A DNA stretch of 37,424 nucleotides from Pseudomonadota bacterium (GCA_023427085.1 JAEZBO010000265.1:1-37424), one strand, 5' to 3'. Positions 1 to 8,829 are shown, numbered from the stretch's first letter. The notes: generated by a model not told the origin, from the sequence alone. Numbers and translations: made by a program.

Positions 1-78
1 CAACCCCCCGCGGGGGCGGGGGGGGCCCGCGGCCGCCGCCGCGCGTGCCGCCACCGCCACGATCGGCGGCGGCGCGGC
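1..78. other. GC-rich non-coding edge downstream of cysM
   Basis: This stretch lies past the cysM stop codon and carries long C and G runs (a run of six C and a run of eight G within the first 26 bases). I see no gene in it. The G runs could fold or act as a transcription-end structure for cysM, but there is no T tract on the minus strand to support a classical terminator. Confidence 0.4.
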
Positions 79-990
<912 letters not shown>

Positions 991-1035
991 GCGGTCGATA
1001 TTAACTTGAGCAAGTCTGCCCGGCCCCGATGTCCC

Positions 1036-1803
1036 CTATCGCGCCGCGTCCATTGCCGAGCGGGATCGCCCGCCAGCCGGCTGCGGCGGCCGGTTCCTGG
1101 GCGGGGCTGCCGCAGCGGCCGCCGGGCCCGCCCGCTTCGGCGCGGTTGCCTGTGGCGCCGGCGCCGCTGCCGTGCCGGCGGTACCGGCAGTCCCGGCGGT
1201 CAAGCCGGCGGCCTCGAGCGTCTGCAGGCGCTTGGCGCCCAGGCCGCGGATCCGTTCGCCGAGATCCTGCAGCGACTCGTAAGGACCGCCACGCTGGCGT
1301 TCGGCGACGATCTGCTCGGCGGTCTTGGGCCCGATGCCCTTGAGCCCGTCGAGCTGCTGGGCGCTGGCGCCGTTGACGTCCAGCGCCCATGCGGAGGTGC
1401 TGGCCATCGTCGCCAGCCCCAGCATCAGCGCGGTCAGCGCGGCGCCGGCGGCAGTCGCGCCACGGTGACGCGACCGTACCAGTCGCAGCGACGCGTGGCG
1501 CAAGGCGCCCCGGCGTCCGACGACGGACGGCTCGCGCCGCACCGTAGCGGTGTTTGCGGCATCGGCGCCTGCCGCATTGCCAATCGCGGCAGCATTGGCG
1601 CGTGCGACCGCGGCGCTGGCGACCCTGTCGCCCGGCGCATTGCCACTCGCTGCATCGGCGCTTGCCGCAACGGCCCGGCTCGCAGCTGCTTGCGACGGCA
1701 AGCCGCCCCGCGCGCCACCCGAGGCTCGGACCGGCGGCTGCCAAGGCTTGCGCCGGCACGCGTGGCGCGAACGGGCAACGGTGGGATAGAGGAAGGGATT
1801 CAT
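1036..1803 (-). CDS. ComEA-like helix-hairpin-helix DNA-binding protein
   Basis: Predicted protein of 255 residues. A single ComEA-type helix-hairpin-helix module occupies about 141-201, with LDVNGAS, LKGIGPKTAEQIV and IRGLGAKRLQTL segments. In this family the module binds double-stranded DNA without sequence specificity, and ComEA acts in the periplasm during DNA uptake. A hydrophobic stretch ending in ASTSAWA (about 120-140) looks like a signal peptide or membrane anchor. It is preceded by about 118 residues of Ala/Arg-rich low complexity and followed by an Ala/Pro-rich tail. The ATG start at 1803 is chosen because AGGAG precedes it at good spacing. A TTG just before the hydrophobic segment is an alternative start that would give a normal signal peptide. 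The HhH call is strong; a role in competence is inferred. Confidence 0.75.
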   Translation of the reverse strand: MNPFLYPTVARSRHACRRKPWQPPVRASGGARGGLPSQAAASRAVAASADAASGNAPGDRVASAAVARANAAAIGNAAGADAANTATVRREPSVVGRRGALRHASLRLVRSRHRGATAAGAALTALMLGLATMASTSAWALDVNGASAQQLDGLKGIGPKTAEQIVAERQRGGPYESLQDLGERIRGLGAKRLQTLEAAGLTAGTAGTAGTAAAPAPQATAPKRAGPAAAAAAPPRNRPPQPAGGRSRSAMDAAR

Positions 1804-1967
1804 GCGCGATCTCCTGGAAGCGCCCGCCGTCCCATGACGGCCGGGCTGGTCCAGATGATGCGTAAGAAGCGCGGCCACTGGTGCATCCGGTGGCGCCTTT
1901 TGTCCGCCGCGGAAATTACCGGCGGCGCTACTTGTCCACCGGACGACTCCCGGCGGACAAGCGCCGC
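1804..1967. repeat. spacer with 10-bp inverted repeat between hldD and comEA
   Basis: The spacer contains TTGTCCGCCG at 1900-1909 and its exact reverse complement CGGCGGACAA at 1951-1960. A partial third copy of the arm (TTGTCCACCGG) sits in the loop. The repeat begins 8 bp past the hldD stop codon. It could fold in the hldD transcript as a terminator-like or processing structure, but no clear T tract follows on the minus strand. Function is unknown. Confidence 0.5.
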
Positions 1968-2981
1968 TCAGGCGCGGCTGTCGTCGCTGCCGTTGTGCGC
2001 CAGCCAGTTGCGGACGTACTCGGCCACGCCGGTGGCCACGTCGCGCATGGGCGCGGTGTAACCCGCCTCGCGCAGCCGCGTGACGTCGGCCTGGGTGTAG
2101 CTCTGGTAGCGGCCCTTGAGGTCCTCGGGGAACGGGATGTAGTGGATATGGCCCCGCTCGACCAGTTGATCGAGCGGCAGCACCTCTTTGCCGCGCGCCT
2201 CGCGCAGCGTGTTGACCACCGCCACCGCGACGTCGTTGAAGGGCTGGGCACGGCCGGTGCCGCAATTGAAGATGCCCGAGCGCTCCGGATGATCGAGAAA
2301 GTGCAGGTTGACCGCCACCACGTCCTCGACCGAGATGAAGTCACGGCTCTGGCCGCCATCCTCGTAGCCGTCCCAGCCGCCGAACAGGCGCACGTGGCCG
2401 TCGGCCGAAAACTGGTTCATGTTGTGGAAGGCCACCGAGGCCATGCGGCCCTTGTGCTGCTCTTGCGGGCCGTAGACGTTGAAATAGCGCAGGCCGACCA
2501 CCTGCGCGGTCAGGCCCTGCTCGATCCGGCGCCGCAGCACCTGGTCGAACAGCAGCTTCGAATAGCCGTAGACGTTCAGGGGTTTCTCGTTGGCGGGATC
2601 TTCGGCATAGACCGGACCGGCGCCGTAGACGGCCGCCGACGACGCGTAGATGAACGGAATTCCGCGGCCCTGGCAGAACTCGAACAGCTCGAGCGTGACG
2701 CGGTAGTTGTTGTCCATCATGTAGCGGCCGTTGCGCTCGGTGGTGTCCGAGCAGGCGCCCTGATGCAACACCGCCTCGATCTCCGGCAGGCTGCCGTCGG
2801 CGACGCGCCGGCGGAAGTCGTCGCGATCGAGATAATCGGCGACCTGGCCGGCGGCCAGGTTGACGAACTTGTCGCCTTCGGTCAGGTCGTCGACCGCCAG
2901 GATGTCGGTGCGGCCGCGCTGGTTCAGCCCCCGCACCAGGTTGCTGCCGATAAAGCCTGCTGCGCCGGTGACGACGATCAT
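1968..2981 (-). CDS. hldD: ADP-L-glycero-D-manno-heptose 6-epimerase
   Basis: Cytoplasmic enzyme that epimerises ADP-D-glycero-D-manno-heptose to the L-glycero form, the precursor of inner-core LPS heptose. The protein has 337 residues, close to the usual 310-340. The Rossmann motif GAAGFIG is at 6-12. The extended-SDR catalytic set is visible as S114 and Y138-x-x-x-K142 in NVYGYSK. The start ATG at 2981 has an AGGAG ribosome site inside the upstream gene, and the ATG overlaps the rfaE1 stop codon (ATGA, 2978-2981). This implies translational coupling with the kinase of the same pathway. An in-frame extension upstream of this ATG is read-through into rfaE1 and is not used. Confidence 0.96.
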   Translation of the reverse strand: MIVVTGAAGFIGSNLVRGLNQRGRTDILAVDDLTEGDKFVNLAAGQVADYLDRDDFRRRVADGSLPEIEAVLHQGACSDTTERNGRYMMDNNYRVTLELFEFCQGRGIPFIYASSAAVYGAGPVYAEDPANEKPLNVYGYSKLLFDQVLRRRIEQGLTAQVVGLRYFNVYGPQEQHKGRMASVAFHNMNQFSADGHVRLFGGWDGYEDGGQSRDFISVEDVVAVNLHFLDHPERSGIFNCGTGRAQPFNDVAVAVVNTLREARGKEVLPLDQLVERGHIHYIPFPEDLKGRYQSYTQADVTRLREAGYTAPMRDVATGVAEYVRNWLAHNGSDDSRA

Positions 2982-3904
2982 GACAATTCTCCTGCGGTAA
3001 CGATGGAAGTGCCCAGCTTGCCGACCACGATGCCGCCGGCGCGATTGGCCCAGCGCATGGCCGACGACCAGTCCTGGCCGGCCGCGCGCATCACCGCCAG
3101 CGTCGCCAGCACCGTGTCGCCGGCGCCCGAGACGTCGAAGACCTCGTGTGCCTGGGCATCGACGTGATCGCGGCCGGCTTCGGTAAAGAGTGTCATGCCC
3201 TGCTCGGAGCGCGTCACCAGCAGGGCCTGCAGGCCGAGCTCGGCGCGCAAGGCCTGCGCGCGCGTCTGCAGCACCGCTTCGCTGGCCCACGAGCCGACCG
3301 CCTGGCGCATCTCGGCCCGGTTCGGGGTCACCAGCGAGGCGCCGCGATAACGGCCGTAGTCTTCGCCCTTGGGATCGACCAGCACCGGCACGCCGGCGGC
3401 GCGCGCCTTGGCGATCAGGCCCTCGACCCGCGACAGCGCGCCCTTGGCGTAGTCCGACACCACCAGCACGTCGTGGCGCGCCAGCAGCTCGTCGTAGGCC
3501 GCATCGAGCTGGTCGAGCGCGGCCTCGCCGGGCGGCTCTTCGAAATCGACCCGCAGCAGCTGCTGCTGGCGGCCCAGCACGCGCATCTTCAACGTGGTCG
3601 GGCCGCTGTCGGTGGCCAGCACCGATTCGATGCCGGCCTCTTGCAACATGGCGCGCACGTGGCGGGCTGGCTCGTCGTCGCCGACGATGCCCAGCAGGCT
3701 GGCGTGCGCGCCCAGCGCGACCACGTTGCGCGCGACGTTGGCCGCGCCGCCCAGGCGATCCTCGCGACGCGCCACGTGCACCACCGGCACCGGCGCCTCG
3801 GGCGAGATGCGGTCGACCTCGCCGAACCAGTAGCGGTCCAGCATCACGTCGCCGACCACGAGCACACGGGCGCGCGCGACGGCTTCAGCGGGAAAGGCGT
3901 TCAT
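2978..3904 (-). CDS. rfaE1: D-glycero-beta-D-manno-heptose-7-phosphate kinase
   Basis: PfkB/ribokinase-fold kinase (also named HldA) that phosphorylates heptose 7-phosphate to the 1,7-bisphosphate in ADP-heptose synthesis. The protein has 308 residues. The N-terminal segment VLVVGDVMLDRYWFG and the PfkB motif with GAGD (catalytic base D263) are typical. Only the kinase half of the enterobacterial bifunctional HldE is present. The adenylyltransferase half (HldC/RfaE2) is absent here and must be encoded elsewhere, as in other bacteria with split genes. Both ends overlap neighbours by ATGA: its ATG (3902-3904) overlaps the lapB stop and its TGA overlaps the hldD start. It is thus tightly coupled to LPS-control and LPS-synthesis genes. 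Confidence 0.94.
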   Translation of the reverse strand: MNAFPAEAVARARVLVVGDVMLDRYWFGEVDRISPEAPVPVVHVARREDRLGGAANVARNVVALGAHASLLGIVGDDEPARHVRAMLQEAGIESVLATDSGPTTLKMRVLGRQQQLLRVDFEEPPGEAALDQLDAAYDELLARHDVLVVSDYAKGALSRVEGLIAKARAAGVPVLVDPKGEDYGRYRGASLVTPNRAEMRQAVGSWASEAVLQTRAQALRAELGLQALLVTRSEQGMTLFTEAGRDHVDAQAHEVFDVSGAGDTVLATLAVMRAAGQDWSSAMRWANRAGGIVVGKLGTSIVTAGELS

Positions 3905-5142
3905 TCGATTTCTTCCAACCGGCGGGGCCGGTACGTCTCCCAGGCATTGCAGCCCGGACATTGCCAGTAATAGCGGCGCGCCTGGAATCCGCAGGACCGG
4001 CAGGCGTAACGGTCGAGCCGCTGGGTATGTTTGTGGATCAGCGTGCGCAGCAGCGCCAGGTCGGCGCCCGGCACCGGGCCGTGGCTGTCGCCGGCGTCCT
4101 TGCCGTCGGGCGCGCTGCCGGCCAGCTCGGCTTCGAGCAGGCGATCCAGGCCCAGCAAGGACGGATGCTGACGCAGCGCCGAGCGCGCGTAGGCCCAGGC
4201 CGGGCCCGAGCCCTCCTGCACGCGCAGCTCGCGGAACACCACGTTGAACAGATCCAGCGAGGCACGCTTCTGGTACTGGCCCAGCAGCAGCGCCAGCCCT
4301 TCCTCGGCCTGGCCCGCCTGACGGTAGTTGGACAGCAGCGGTTCGGCCGCGAGGCCGGCGTATTCGGGCGCGGCAGCCAGCACCGACTCGAGGTGCATGC
4401 GTTCGCCCTTGGGCTTGCCCTCGAGCGCGGCCAGGCGCGCCCGCAGCAACGCCACGCGCACGCTCGATCCCTGCGCGTCGTTGGGCAGGCCCGAGCCGCC
4501 CGTGGCCTTGAGCGCATGCTCGGCGGCCTCGAGCGCCAGTTGGGCCTGCTCGGTGTCGGGCGGTGTGGCCGCCAGCGCGACCTGCGCCTGCTCGCAGTGG
4601 TAATGCACGCGCTGCGGCACCGGTTCGTCGACCAGCTGGCGCAGCGTCTTGACCGACTCGATCGCCCGCGACCAGTCGTGTTCGGATTCGTAGATGCGGA
4701 TCAGCGCCCGCAACGCCGGCAGCGCGTAGCGGGTGTCCTTGAGTTTTTCGAAGGCGTCTTCGGCACGGTCGAGCATGCCGGCTTTCAGATAGTCCTGCGC
4801 CAATTCGTGCTGCGCGTGCTCGCGCTGCGACTGCGGCAGGTCGGCGCGCGACAGCAGGCTCAGGTGCACACGGATGGCCCGCTCCATTTCGCCCCGGCGG
4901 CGAAACAGGCTGCCCAGCGCGAAGTGCAGCTCGATGGTCTCGGGGTCGAGCTTGGCGACTTCGACGAAGGCGTCGATGGCGCGATCGGGCTGCTCGTTGA
5001 GCAGGAAGTTCAGGCCCTTGAAATACGAGTCGGGCAGCGTGCGGTTCTCGGACAGCATCTGCCGGATGTCCACACGCGCGGCGATCCAGCCCAGACCGAA
5101 GAGCAAGGGGACAAAGATCAGCCACCAGGGTTCAAAATCCAC
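3901..5142 (-). CDS. lapB: lipopolysaccharide assembly protein B (TPR/rubredoxin-like)
   Basis: Inner-membrane anchored cytoplasmic protein (YciM). In E. coli it regulates LpxC turnover by FtsH and helps LPS assembly. The 413-residue product has one N-terminal membrane helix (about 6-24, WWLIFVPLLFGLGWIAARVD) and then tetratricopeptide-like helical repeats over most of its length. A C-terminal rubredoxin-type zinc/iron knuckle has four cysteines at 381, 384, 395 and 398 (CRSC and CPGC). All of these match LapB. It overlaps rfaE1 by ATGA. A repeat-rich 289-bp spacer separates it from lapA, whereas in many genomes lapA and lapB are nearly contiguous. Confidence 0.95.
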   Translation of the reverse strand: MDFEPWWLIFVPLLFGLGWIAARVDIRQMLSENRTLPDSYFKGLNFLLNEQPDRAIDAFVEVAKLDPETIELHFALGSLFRRRGEMERAIRVHLSLLSRADLPQSQREHAQHELAQDYLKAGMLDRAEDAFEKLKDTRYALPALRALIRIYESEHDWSRAIESVKTLRQLVDEPVPQRVHYHCEQAQVALAATPPDTEQAQLALEAAEHALKATGGSGLPNDAQGSSVRVALLRARLAALEGKPKGERMHLESVLAAAPEYAGLAAEPLLSNYRQAGQAEEGLALLLGQYQKRASLDLFNVVFRELRVQEGSGPAWAYARSALRQHPSLLGLDRLLEAELAGSAPDGKDAGDSHGPVPGADLALLRTLIHKHTQRLDRYACRSCGFQARRYYWQCPGCNAWETYRPRRLEEIE

Positions 5143-5260
5143 GATAGAACTCGCTGTCCAGATTAGAGACTAGGGTGCCGGCGTTGGCGGGCCGGCGTGT
5201 CGGTGAAAGGTCGCGGTGGCCGGCAGGCCCGCGGCGCGGCGGATTCGACGCGCCGGCCAG

Positions 5261-5398
5261 CCCGCTGCCGGTATGCCCGCTGCCGGTATGCCCGCTGCCG
5301 GTACGCCCGCTGCGCGCCTCAACTGGCCGGGACGCCCGCCGCGGACATGCCCGCCGCCGATACACCCGCCGCCGGCAAGTCCGCCGCCGCGACGCCCG
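5261..5398. repeat. 15-bp tandem repeat array in the lapA-lapB spacer
   Basis: Three tandem units of 15 bp, CCCGCTGCCGGTATG at 5261-5275 and 5276-5290 and a one-base variant at 5291-5305, are followed by an 8-bp partial unit. After about 20 unrelated bases a degenerate 15-bp periodicity resumes (5331-5398), with CCCGCCGCCG cores spaced 15 bp apart. Because the period is a multiple of three, both blocks read as pentapeptides. On the plus strand they give PAAGM then PAADM/PAADT, but in different frames. No good ribosome site supports a gene. The rest of the 5143-5431 spacer shows nothing else. Confidence 0.75.
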
Positions 5399-5431
5399 TC
5401 AGCGAGCGGCCGGCGCGCGGATCCCGCGGCG

Positions 5432-5752
5432 TCACAACGGCGATAGCGGCGCCACGGTTTCGGGGGCGACCGGGACCTGCTGGCTGGGCGGCAGCGCGGC
5501 GGCCTGCAGGCGCTCGACTTCGCGGCGCAGGCGGGCGGCCTCGCGGCGGCGACGCATCGCGGCCGGCACGGTCAGCAGCAAGCCGAAGATCATGCCCAGG
5601 ACAAATACGCTGAGCATGACGACGATCAGCGGCACGTCCAGCAAGGCGTAATCGCCGTAGAAATTGACGGCCACCACGTGCGTGTTCTTCAAGGCGAACA
5701 ACAGTACGACGATGAAAACCAGCAGGCGCAAGGCCCAGATGAAATAGCGCAT
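5432..5752 (-). CDS. lapA: lipopolysaccharide assembly protein A (LapA domain)
   Basis: Small inner-membrane protein (106 residues, YciS-like) that partners LapB in LPS assembly. It has two membrane helices (about 5-22 and 40-62) with an NTHVVAVNFYGDY loop between them. A basic RRRREAARLRREVERLQ segment follows that looks like a short cytoplasmic coiled coil, and the tail is Pro/Ala-rich. The ATG at 5752 was chosen because GGAG lies at suitable distance and the helix starts immediately after it. The longer in-frame extension upstream is Arg-rich and unlikely to be translated. A terminator for ihfB lies upstream, so lapA probably has its own promoter in 5753-5841. Confidence 0.9.
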   Translation of the reverse strand: MRYFIWALRLLVFIVVLLFALKNTHVVAVNFYGDYALLDVPLIVVMLSVFVLGMIFGLLLTVPAAMRRRREAARLRREVERLQAAALPPSQQVPVAPETVAPLSPL

Positions 5753-5841
5753 GATGTACGCTCCGATGCGTCGAGACGACGATTGTAATCCGCGGGGCAG
5801 CAAGACAGTGCCCCGAACCCTCGCGCGCGTCACCGGGGGCG

Positions 5842-5891
5842 AAAAAAAATACGCCCGTATCGACCGCGGCTAGCGGCAGATACGGGCGTAT
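5842..5891 (-). terminator. rho-independent terminator after ihfB
   Basis: Read on the minus strand, GATACGGGCGTAT-type arms form a 13-bp stem (plus-strand arms 5849-5861 and 5879-5891), followed directly by a run of eight T (plus-strand A run 5842-5849). It lies between the ihfB stop and lapA, so it should end the rpsA-ihfB transcript. Each arm is itself nearly self-complementary (ATACG-CC-CGTAT), so two small hairpins could compete with the large one. Confidence 0.85.
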
Positions 5892-5944
5892 CGGGTTCTA
5901 CAGCAGTGAGGACAGCCGAAAAGCTCCGACTCAGCCCACACCGC

Positions 5945-6307
5945 TCACGCGGACAGGCGACCGTCTATGGCATCGCCGGAATCGTCGGGAAAGCCGGACG
6001 GGCCCGGCGGCGCATCGGATGCGCCGCTGCCCAGATCGACTTTCTCGCGCAGTTCTTTACCCGCCTTGAAGTGCGGCACCTGCTTGCCAGGCACCAGCAC
6101 CCGCTCGCCCGATTTCGGATTACGTCCGACGCGTGGCGAGCGTTGCGACAGGGAAAAACTGCCGAATCCACGAATCTCGATGCGCTGACCCGCGGCCAGG
6201 GCCTGGGTCATTGCATCGAGCACGGTCTTGACCGCGTAGTCGGTGTCGCGGGCGGCCAGCTGAGGATAGCGGGCCGCCAACGCGGCGATCAGTTCCGACT
6301 TGGTCAC
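5945..6307 (-). CDS. ihfB: integration host factor subunit beta
   Basis: Nucleoid-associated protein that pairs with IHF-alpha to bend DNA sharply. The DNABII fold is clear: the MTKSELIAALAARYPQL start, GFGSFSLSQR, and the beta-arm GRNPKSGERVLVPGKQVPHFK. The product has 120 residues, about 25 more than E. coli IhfB. The extra length is a flexible acidic/Gly-Pro C-terminal tail from about residue 92 onward. The gene starts only 3 bp after the rpsA stop, which is the conserved rpsA-ihfB arrangement. A terminator follows at 5842-5891. Confidence 0.96.
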   Translation of the reverse strand: MTKSELIAALAARYPQLAARDTDYAVKTVLDAMTQALAAGQRIEIRGFGSFSLSQRSPRVGRNPKSGERVLVPGKQVPHFKAGKELREKVDLGSGASDAPPGPSGFPDDSGDAIDGRLSA

Positions 6308-6310
6308 TGC

Positions 6311-8017
6311 TTAACCGTCGTTGCGTTGCTGATCCAGCTTGGCCTTCAGCAGTGCGCCCAGGTTGGTCGTACCGGAAGAGGCGCTGGCGTCGGACATGCG
6401 CTGGATGGTGTCGGCGGTCTCGGCGTTGTCGCGGGCCTTGATCGACAGCTGGATCGAACGCGTCTTGCGATCGACGTTGATGATCATGGCTTCGACGTTC
6501 TGGCCTTCGCTCAGCACGGTACCGGCGTCTTCGACACGGCCAGCCGAGATTTCGGAGGCACGCAGGTAGCCTTCGACTTCGACCGACAGCGTCACGACGG
6601 CGCCCTTGGGCTCGACCGACTTGATCACGCCAGGCACCACGGCGCCCTTCTCGTAGGTGGCCACGAAGTTGTTGAAAGGATCGCCTTCGAGCTGCTTGAT
6701 GCCCAGCGAGATGCGTTCCTTCTCGACGTCGATGCCCAACACCACGGCTTCGACTTCGTCGCCCTTCTTGAAGTTGCGAACGGCTTCTTCACCCGACTCG
6801 GACCACGACAGGTCGGACAGGTGAACCAGGCCGTCGATGCCACCCAGCAGGCCGACGAACACGCCGAAGTCGGTGATCGACTTGATGGCGCCGCGGACCT
6901 TGTCGCCACGCTTGAAGTTGGTCGAGAACTCTTCCCACGGATTCTGGCGGCATTGCTTCATGCCCAGCGAGATGCGGCGACGGTCTTCGTCGATCTCGAG
7001 GACCATGACTTCGACTTCTTCGCCCAGGGTCACGACCTTGCGCGGATCGACGTTCTTGTTGGTCCAGTCCATTTCGGAGACGTGCACCAGGCCTTCGATG
7101 CCGGCTTCGACTTCGACGAACGCGCCGTAGTCGGTCAGGTTGGTGACCTTGCCGAACAGGCGGGTGCCCTGCGGGTAGCGGCGAGCCAGGCCCACCCACG
7201 GATCTTCGCCCAGTTGCTTGACGCCCAGCGAGACGCGGCTCTTTTCCTGGTCGAACTTGAGGACCTTGGCTTCGACTTCCTGACCCACTTGCAGGACTTC
7301 GGACGGGTGACGCACACGACGCCATGCCATGTCGGTGATGTGCAGCAGACCATCGATGCCGCCCAGGTCGACGAACGCGCCGTAGTCGGTGATGTTCTTG
7401 ACCACGCCCTTGACCACTGCGCCTTCGTGCAGGGTTTCGAGCAGCTTCTGGCGCTCTTCGCCCATGCTGGCTTCGAGCACGGCACGGCGCGACAGCACCA
7501 CGTTGTTGCGCTTGCGATCGAGCTTGATGACCTTGAACTCGAGCGTCTTGCCTTCGTACGGGGTCGTGTCCTTGACCGGACGCAGGTCGACCAGCGAACC
7601 GGGCAGGAACGCGCGGATGCCGTTGGTCATGACGGTCAGGCCGCCCTTGACCTTGCCGGTGATCGTGCCGGTGACCAGTTCGTTGTTGTCGAGCGATTGC
7701 TCGAGCGACAGCCAGGCCGACAGGCGCTTGGCGCGGTCGCGCGACAGGATGGTGTCGCCGTAGCCGTTTTCGAGCGAGTCGATCGCGACCGACACGAAGT
7801 CGCCGGGATTGACTTCGAGCTCGCCCTGGTCGTTCAGGAACTCTTCGAGCGGAATCAGGGCTTCGGACTTCAGGCCCGCGTTCACGACGACGAAGTTGTG
7901 GTCGATGCGCACGACTTCGGCGCTGATGACCTCACCGGACTTCATGTCCTGGTTCTTGATGCTTTCTGCAAACAGATCGGCAAAGCTTTCGCCGCCAGCT
8001 TGTACGGAGGTAGACAT
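6311..8017 (-). CDS. rpsA: 30S ribosomal protein S1
   Basis: Ribosomal protein S1, which unfolds mRNA and brings it to the 30S subunit. The 568-residue length and consecutive S1 (OB-fold) repeats match the six-domain proteobacterial form. Typical repeat cores are visible, such as NITDYGAFVDLGGIDGLLH, NLTDYGAFVEVEAGIEGLVH and SITDFGVFVGLLGGIDGLVH. The codons use many AAG, GAC and CTG, as expected of a highly expressed gene. The sequence before the ATG (CTTGGACGCAACTGA) holds only a weak Shine-Dalgarno. This resembles the E. coli rpsA leader, where S1 represses its own translation; that parallel is inference. The 119 bp to cmk contains only short inverted repeats (8032-8047, 8093-8111). Confidence 0.98.
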   Translation of the reverse strand: MSTSVQAGGESFADLFAESIKNQDMKSGEVISAEVVRIDHNFVVVNAGLKSEALIPLEEFLNDQGELEVNPGDFVSVAIDSLENGYGDTILSRDRAKRLSAWLSLEQSLDNNELVTGTITGKVKGGLTVMTNGIRAFLPGSLVDLRPVKDTTPYEGKTLEFKVIKLDRKRNNVVLSRRAVLEASMGEERQKLLETLHEGAVVKGVVKNITDYGAFVDLGGIDGLLHITDMAWRRVRHPSEVLQVGQEVEAKVLKFDQEKSRVSLGVKQLGEDPWVGLARRYPQGTRLFGKVTNLTDYGAFVEVEAGIEGLVHVSEMDWTNKNVDPRKVVTLGEEVEVMVLEIDEDRRRISLGMKQCRQNPWEEFSTNFKRGDKVRGAIKSITDFGVFVGLLGGIDGLVHLSDLSWSESGEEAVRNFKKGDEVEAVVLGIDVEKERISLGIKQLEGDPFNNFVATYEKGAVVPGVIKSVEPKGAVVTLSVEVEGYLRASEISAGRVEDAGTVLSEGQNVEAMIINVDRKTRSIQLSIKARDNAETADTIQRMSDASASSGTTNLGALLKAKLDQQRNDG

Positions 8018-8136
8018 TCAGTTGCGTCCAAGAGCCATCGAAGGCTCGGTTAAGCACGCCCGATAAAACGGCATTCGCGCCGCTCGGGCGGAGTTTCAAA
8101 TACCTTGAAACGCCTCGGAGTGGTTGGCCGAAGCGA

Positions 8137-8829
8137 TCAAGGACGGGGGTTGTCGTGACAGGCCTTGTCCCAGAGATCGAGTATGGCCTGCACGGTTTGC
8201 TGGGCGCTCAAGTCGGAAGAATCGAGCACCGTGGCGCCAGGCGCCGGGGCAAGCGGCGCCACAGAACGGCTGGCATCGCGTGCGTCCCGTTCGCGCATAT
8301 CGCGCAAAAGGTCGTCTAAATTAGCAGAAATTCCCTTTCCCATCAACTGCTTACACCGGCGCTCGGCCCTGGCCTCGGCGGCGGCGTCCAGGAATATCTT
8401 GAGCCGGGCGTCGGGAAACACCACGCTGCCCATGTCGCGGCCGTCGGCGACCAGGCCCGGCGCCTGGCGGAACACCCGCTGGCGTTCGAGCAGCGCCTGG
8501 CGCACCGAGGGCAGCGCGGCCACGCGCGAGGCACGGTTGCCGATCTCTTCCTGGCGGATCGCGGCGCTGACTTCCTGGCCTTCGAGGTAGATTTCGCCGG
8601 CTTCGAAGCTGACGTCCAGGTTCAAGGCCGCTTCGGCCAGCGCGGCGGCGTCGTCGTCGGGAATCTTCTGCATGAACGCGGCCAGCGCGGTCAGGCGGTA
8701 CAACGCCCCGCTGTCGAGCACGCGCCAGCCCAGCGCCTGGGCCACGCCGTGCGCGACGGTCCCCTTGCCGGAGGCGGTCGGACCATCGATGGCGATGACG
8801 GGTACGTCGGAGTGGGCGGCGGGCGGCAT
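8137..8829 (-). CDS. cmk: cytidylate kinase
   Basis: Phosphorylates CMP and dCMP to the diphosphates. The 230-residue protein carries the P-loop GPTASGKGT at 16-24, the DSGALYR nucleotide-binding segment and the DGRDMGSVVFPDA motif of bacterial Cmk. The start at 8829 (MPPAAHSDVPVIAIDG) is preceded by GAAGGAAACC, a good ribosome site. The longer reading frame upstream overlaps aroA and is rejected. Cmk sits between aroA and rpsA, as in many gamma- and betaproteobacteria. Confidence 0.96.
   Translation of the reverse strand: MPPAAHSDVPVIAIDGPTASGKGTVAHGVAQALGWRVLDSGALYRLTALAAFMQKIPDDDAAALAEAALNLDVSFEAGEIYLEGQEVSAAIRQEEIGNRASRVAALPSVRQALLERQRVFRQAPGLVADGRDMGSVVFPDARLKIFLDAAAEARAERRCKQLMGKGISANLDDLLRDMRERDARDASRSVAPLAPAPGATVLDSSDLSAQQTVQAILDLWDKACHDNPRP

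Noticed and set aside
5132..5365. Small minus-strand gene upstream of lapB
   Set aside because: It is Arg/Gly-rich, generated by the 15-bp repeat, overlaps the lapB start in another frame and lacks a ribosome site.
5261..5398. CRISPR-like repeats
   Set aside because: The units are directly adjacent 15-mers without unique spacers and there are no cas genes.
5906..8053. 715-codon plus-strand frame opposite ihfB and rpsA
   Set aside because: The translation is Asp/His/Gln/Arg-rich with no domain; it mirrors the third-position bias of rpsA.
8093..8111. Terminator between cmk and rpsA
   Set aside because: The inverted repeat GTTTCAA/TTGAAAC is short and lacks a T tract on the transcribed strand.
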